7,447 nucleotides of DNA from JADLCX01 sp038251595 (GTDB lineage: Bacteria > Planctomycetota > Phycisphaerae > Phycisphaerales > UBA1924), in assembly GCA_038251595.1 (NCBI GenBank), contig JBBSBC010000187.1:1-7447 (forward strand), given 5' to 3'. The notes below the pieces were generated by a model that saw only the letters and a list, made by a program, of their open reading frames with translations, ran no database searches and had not been told where the DNA came from. Positions 5,143 to 7,447 of the stretch are shown in pieces (position 1 is the stretch's first letter; each line of letters starts with the position of its first letter). The position numbers and the translations under genes are program-made.

Positions 5143-5260
5143 CGCAGCCCCACTCCCCACCACACACACCCCACACATCAACTCAAGCCCCGTCGCCACG
5201 CGATCGCGCCGAGGCTCCCTCATCGTTCACCCCATTTGTTTGCTTTCAGGAGAGAGACCC

Positions 5261-5983
5261 ATGAGTATCACGACCTACACCGTCGGCGCGATCGCCGCGC
5301 TCGCATCGCTCGCCACCTTCACGGCTCCGGTGTCCGCCGACACCATTCTGCCCGGGCTGTACCGCCTGCAGAACCACCCCGATGCCAATCAGACCCCACC
5401 CTCATACGGGGCGCGGTTCGATGAGCTGTACAACGCAACGTCCGACCACGACGTTTTCACGCTCGACTTCGATGACATCCAGTCCGCAGCCTTTCTCACC
5501 GTCAACGCCGGGCTCGACCAGATCCGTATCTTCGGCCAGGCCTTCGGCGGGCGCGACATCGGCAATGACTACGCCAACGACATCTACCGCGGCATCTACC
5601 TCTTCGATTTCACCTACACGTTCAGCGTCGAGAACACACCCGGCGATGACGACCTCTGGGTGAAGGATGCCAGCCTCTCCAACGCCGGCACGCTCACCGC
5701 CCCCGCCTCTGCGGGCGGCACCATCTTCAACCTCACCGATCAGAAGATGGGCGACTACTCCTTCCGCTTCGGCGATGAGGACAACGATGCCGGCCATCGC
5801 AACTTCGATGGCCTCTCGGGCTGGGGCTGGCTCAACTACCTCACGCAGGATGGCCCGCGCGACCACGTCGCCAGCACCGACTGGATCTTCACCGCCTCGT
5901 ACATCATCCCCACCCCCGGCGCGCTCGCCCTCTTCGGCACCGCGGGCCTCTTCCTCATCCGCCGCAACTCGCGGGCACGCTGA
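5261..5983 (+). CDS. Exported PEP-CTERM-family protein of the NHPD/GWGWLN type
   Basis: A 240-residue exported protein. Residues 1-26 are a Sec signal peptide cut after PVSA, before DTILPG. The C-terminus from Ile216 reads IPTPG, then ALALFGTAGLFLI, then RRNSRAR, a PEP-CTERM-like tail. The body matches a pattern I recognise from many PEP-CTERM proteins of bacteria, function unknown: LYRLQNHPDA (33-42), YGARFDELYN (49-58), HDVFTLDFDD (63-72), AFGGRDIGNDYAND (94-107), GDDDLWV (128-134), YSFRFGDEDND (166-176), and SGWGWLNY (186-193). The Asp-rich GDEDND might bind metal. It is not related to the two proteins upstream. AGGAGAGAGA at 5248-5257 is the ribosome site, and TGCTTTC precedes it as before the ATG at 4987. 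A terminator follows at 6052. Confidence 0.9.
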   Translation: MSITTYTVGAIAALASLATFTAPVSADTILPGLYRLQNHPDANQTPPSYGARFDELYNATSDHDVFTLDFDDIQSAAFLTVNAGLDQIRIFGQAFGGRDIGNDYANDIYRGIYLFDFTYTFSVENTPGDDDLWVKDASLSNAGTLTAPASAGGTIFNLTDQKMGDYSFRFGDEDNDAGHRNFDGLSGWGWLNYLTQDGPRDHVASTDWIFTASYIIPTPGALALFGTAGLFLIRRNSRAR

Positions 5984-6051
5984 GCCTTCGGAGTTCCGAT
6001 CGCCAATCTGATCACACATCTGATCACCAAGCCTACCCATGCACCCACAAT

Positions 6052-6093
6052 CGTCGCCGCGCGCCCAAAACCCGCGGCGACGCTTTCATTTCT
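6052..6093 (+). terminator. Rho-independent terminator after the third CTERM gene
   Basis: CGTCGCCGCG (6052-6061) pairs perfectly with CGCGGCGACG (6073-6082) around an 11-nt loop, followed by CTTTCATTTCT. The T-run is interrupted by C and A but the stem is strong. It lies 69 nt after the stop at 5983. Confidence 0.75.
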
Positions 6094-6127
6094 GCCTTGG
6101 CCCTTCTCCATCACTCCCATCAAAGAC

Positions 6128-6162
6128 GACGAACGAGGATGCCCGGCGCATCCCCGTTCGTC
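6128..6162 (-). terminator. Possible terminator for the minus-strand surface-protein genes
   Basis: GACGAACG (6128-6135) pairs with CGTTCGTC (6155-6162). After one A-C mismatch, GGATGC (6137-6142) pairs with GCATCC (6148-6153) around a CCGGC loop. That makes fourteen pairs. Read on the minus strand it is followed by GTCTTTGATG, a weak T-rich tail. It is 225 nt downstream of the dockerin gene, which is far for a terminator. Confidence 0.35.
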
Positions 6163-6240
6163 AGACTCGCGAAAGTGCCGGGCGTGCCAGAGTCGGAGGA
6201 GAGAGGAGGAAGACCCTGAACACGCCGGCGAGGTTTATCC

Positions 6241-6258
6241 GCGTGGATCTCTCCACGC
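6241..6258. other. Perfect 7-bp hairpin
   Basis: GCGTGGA and TCCACGC around a TCTC tetraloop, in the convergent intergenic zone. No T-run on either side. Role unknown. Confidence 0.4.
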
Positions 6259-6292
6259 ATGCCCACATCCTGCAATCCATCATCCAACCGCC

Positions 6293-6337
6293 CCGGCCCG
6301 CGATCCTTCAGGAGAAGCATTCTGGAACGCGGGCCGG
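6293..6337. other. 10-bp perfect inverted repeat downstream of the dockerin gene
   Basis: CCGGCCCGCG (6293-6302) pairs with CGCGGGCCGG (6328-6337) with a 25-nt centre that can pair partly. It is 50 nt after the stop of the minus-strand gene at 6387. It has no T-run on either strand, so 3'-end protection is more likely than intrinsic termination. Confidence 0.45.
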
Positions 6338-6386
6338 ATGCAGGAAGGGCAAAGAGGCCCGAGGGAAGAGCGGTTGAGCAGAGGAC

Positions 6387-6818
6387 TCAGCAGGCGTCGA
6401 CGAAGTGCGCGATGTAGTCGAAGATGTCGCCCGCGCCAAGGAACCCATCCAGGTTCATGTCCGCCTTCTTGTCGCCCGCGAAGTACAGATCGAGGAACAT
6501 GAACAGGTCGTTGTACCACACGATGCCGCTCGCATCAAAGTCGGCCGGGCAGAGCACTTCGGTCGGCGCGGCGGGTGGACGGGGCGAAACAACCGGTCGC
6601 TCGCGGCTCGGCCGATCGAGCTTCGTGGTCCGCGCGCTCTCGATCTCGCGACCAACTTCGCGCTGCACCCGATCCGCCTTGATCGCCCCATCCAGACTGA
6701 TCGTGTCAGCACTCGCGGCGGCCATCGAGGTGGTGAGTGCGGCGAGCAGCGCAGCGGTCGTGGTGGCGGTGCGGCCAATGCCGACGCGGGCAGTGGTGAT
6801 GAAAGACTTGCGATTCAT
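6387..6818 (-). CDS. Small secreted protein with Cys-bracketed dockerin-type domain
   Basis: A 143-residue exported protein. Residues 1-37 form a long signal peptide (basic start, hydrophobic AALLAALTT, cleavage near ASA before DT). Residues 38-88 are a charged, Pro/Arg-rich linker. Residues 90-143 are a dockerin-like pair of calcium loops: Asp93, Asp95, Ser97, Ile99, Asp104 and Asp120, Asn122, Asp124, Phe126, Asp131 fit the 1-3-5-7-12 spacing. Each loop is followed by an amphipathic helix. The domain begins with Cys90 (CPADFD) and ends with the terminal Cys143, the arrangement of the GC-type dockerin domains common in Phycisphaerae. A disulphide between them is an inference. There is no catalytic domain, so it may be an adaptor, or a remnant of a larger enzyme. 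AAGGAG six bases upstream supports the ATG at 6818. It lies about 100 bp downstream of the TSP3-repeat gene and may share its message. Confidence 0.82.
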   Translation of the reverse strand: MNRKSFITTARVGIGRTATTTAALLAALTTSMAAASADTISLDGAIKADRVQREVGREIESARTTKLDRPSRERPVVSPRPPAAPTEVLCPADFDASGIVWYNDLFMFLDLYFAGDKKADMNLDGFLGAGDIFDYIAHFVDAC

Positions 6819-6840
6819 GTGAGGCTCCTTTGAAACATGC

Positions 6841-6906
6841 GAGTGCTCGGCTTGGTGTTCCGGCTGTTCATCTCGGCTGCACGCGAGTCAAGATGCCGGA
6901 GCACTC
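6841..6906 (-). promoter_or_regulatory. Long inverted repeat between the two minus-strand genes
   Basis: GAGTGCTC-GGC (6841-6851) pairs with GCC-G-GAGCACTC (6895-6906) over 11 bp with one bulged G and a 43-nt centre. It occupies most of the gap between the TSP3 gene and the dockerin gene. It could be a processing or attenuation site, or lie in the 5' leader of the dockerin gene. No T-run follows. Confidence 0.35.
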
Positions 6907-6922
6907 CGCGTTGCTCTCTACC

Positions 6923-7447
6923 TCATGCAGCGGAGAGCCGGGAGAGCTGTGACACACGATTTTTTTTGGGCTTCGCACTCTCGTCGCCCTCGAAGTCAAA
7001 GGCACCCTGCTCGACGACTTCCTGCCCGTTCCAGTCTGTGAACCGGCGTGCGAAGGAGTAGCCGGTGGTCGGGTTCAAGCCCGCCTTGACCTCGAAGAAG
7101 TCGAGGAGCCCGTCGCGATCGGAATCAACCGAGTCGGGGTTGGAGCGATAGAACGTGACCTCTTCATAATCCGACAACCCATCACCATCGGTATCGGCGC
7201 TCTCGAGCCGGTGGGTGGTGAACGGGTCGGTCGGCCGGTTCGGAAGAAAACACCGCAGCCCGACCCCATCGCGGATCCCATCCCCATCCATATCCGCACG
7301 CAACGGGTCCAGCCCGTTCCGCCGCTCGAAGTCGTCATCCAGCAGGTCATCATCCAGATCACGCCCGGCATACTGAGGTGAGTACCGGTCATGCACCCCC
7401 TCCGCCCCATCGGCCCCAACCGCCGTACGCGCCCGACGCGGGTCAAG
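6923..7447 (-). CDS. TSP3-type calcium-repeat protein, C-terminal part (5' end outside window)
   Basis: The frame is open to the right edge, so the 174 residues seen are the C-terminal part of a larger protein, probably secreted or surface-bound. A GTG at 7396 could serve as a start, but the frame continues above it without a stop and I treat the gene as truncated by the window. Acidic thrombospondin-type-3 repeats fill the centre: DMDGDGIRDG (visible residues 52-61), DTDGDGLSDYEE (85-96) and DSDRDGLLDFFE (108-119). They are joined by NGLDP, SNPDS and GLNP linkers, the usual bacterial TSP3 form. These Asp residues bind calcium and stiffen the rod. The tail after about residue 126 is unrelated, with FTDWNGQEVVEQGAF and then a Lys/Ser-rich end. 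There is no CTERM or dockerin tail. A run of eight A encodes Pro-Lys-Lys-Asn (160-163) near the end. Confidence 0.85.
   Translation of the reverse strand, partial: LDPRRARTAVGADGAEGVHDRYSPQYAGRDLDDDLLDDDFERRNGLDPLRADMDGDGIRDGVGLRCFLPNRPTDPFTTHRLESADTDGDGLSDYEEVTFYRSNPDSVDSDRDGLLDFFEVKAGLNPTTGYSFARRFTDWNGQEVVEQGAFDFEGDESAKPKKNRVSQLSRLSAA

Larger units (their letters stand above)
6094..6386. other. Convergent intergenic zone, no gene seen
   Basis: About 290 bp between the convergent genes ending at 5983 and 6387. No open frame has a plausible ribosome site plus start. The purine-rich GGAGGAGAGAGGAGGAAG at 6195-6212 has no start codon close behind it. The zone holds three hairpins, listed separately. 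Confidence 0.6.

Noticed and set aside
4998..5264. 88-codon open frame starting at 4998
   Set aside because: Low-complexity Pro/Ser/His composition, crosses both leader hairpins, overlaps the start of the real gene at 5261, and lacks its own ribosome site at a proper distance.

Overview
The window looks like a chromosomal segment of a GC-rich planctomycete, most probably of the class Phycisphaerae. The basis is the set of exported proteins. Three have a Pro-Ala/Thr-Pro + hydrophobic helix + Arg-cluster C-terminus (a PEP-CTERM-like sorting tail). One is a small protein ending in a Cys-bracketed dockerin pair. One is a thrombospondin-type-3 (TSP3) calcium-repeat protein. This combination is typical of that class as I know it. 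The assignment is inferred from protein style, not from a marker gene.

Layout. (1) Positions 1-1056, minus strand: a DinB-family protein followed 18 bp later by a maltose/galactoside O-acetyltransferase (3' end cut by the window edge), probably one operon. (2) Positions 1143-2032, plus strand: a DUF6580-type membrane protein whose stop overlaps the start of a minimal FKBP peptidyl-prolyl isomerase (ATGA overlap, coupled pair). (3) Positions 2251-5983, plus strand: three exported proteins with CTERM-like tails. The first two are paralogues; the third belongs to a different recurrent PEP-CTERM family. They are separated by unusually long non-coding gaps of 805 and 582 bp. (4) Positions 6387-7447, minus strand: a short secreted dockerin-type protein and, upstream of it, the C-terminal part of a TSP3-repeat protein that runs off the right edge. 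A convergent zone of strong hairpins (6052-6337) separates regions 3 and 4.

The most unusual part is the 805-bp gap before the second CTERM gene. After a clean terminator for the first gene it contains a possible promoter and then about 265 nt of dense nested inverted repeats. These are flanked by two imperfect 30-nt direct repeats that each form the same hairpin followed by GGTCTCTCA. The second TCTCTC is complementary to the GAGAGA Shine-Dalgarno of the gene. I read this as a candidate structured cis-regulatory leader RNA of no class I recognise. The 582-bp gap before the third CTERM gene holds two 72-bp direct repeats (71/72 identical, each with twin hairpins), an orphan Shine-Dalgarno plus ATG, and two strong hairpins in the leader of the third gene.

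Working together: regions 3 and 4 are cell-surface or extracellular proteins, probably exported by Sec. The CTERM tails would be handled by an exosortase-type system encoded elsewhere. No enzymatic role can be assigned to them from sequence alone.
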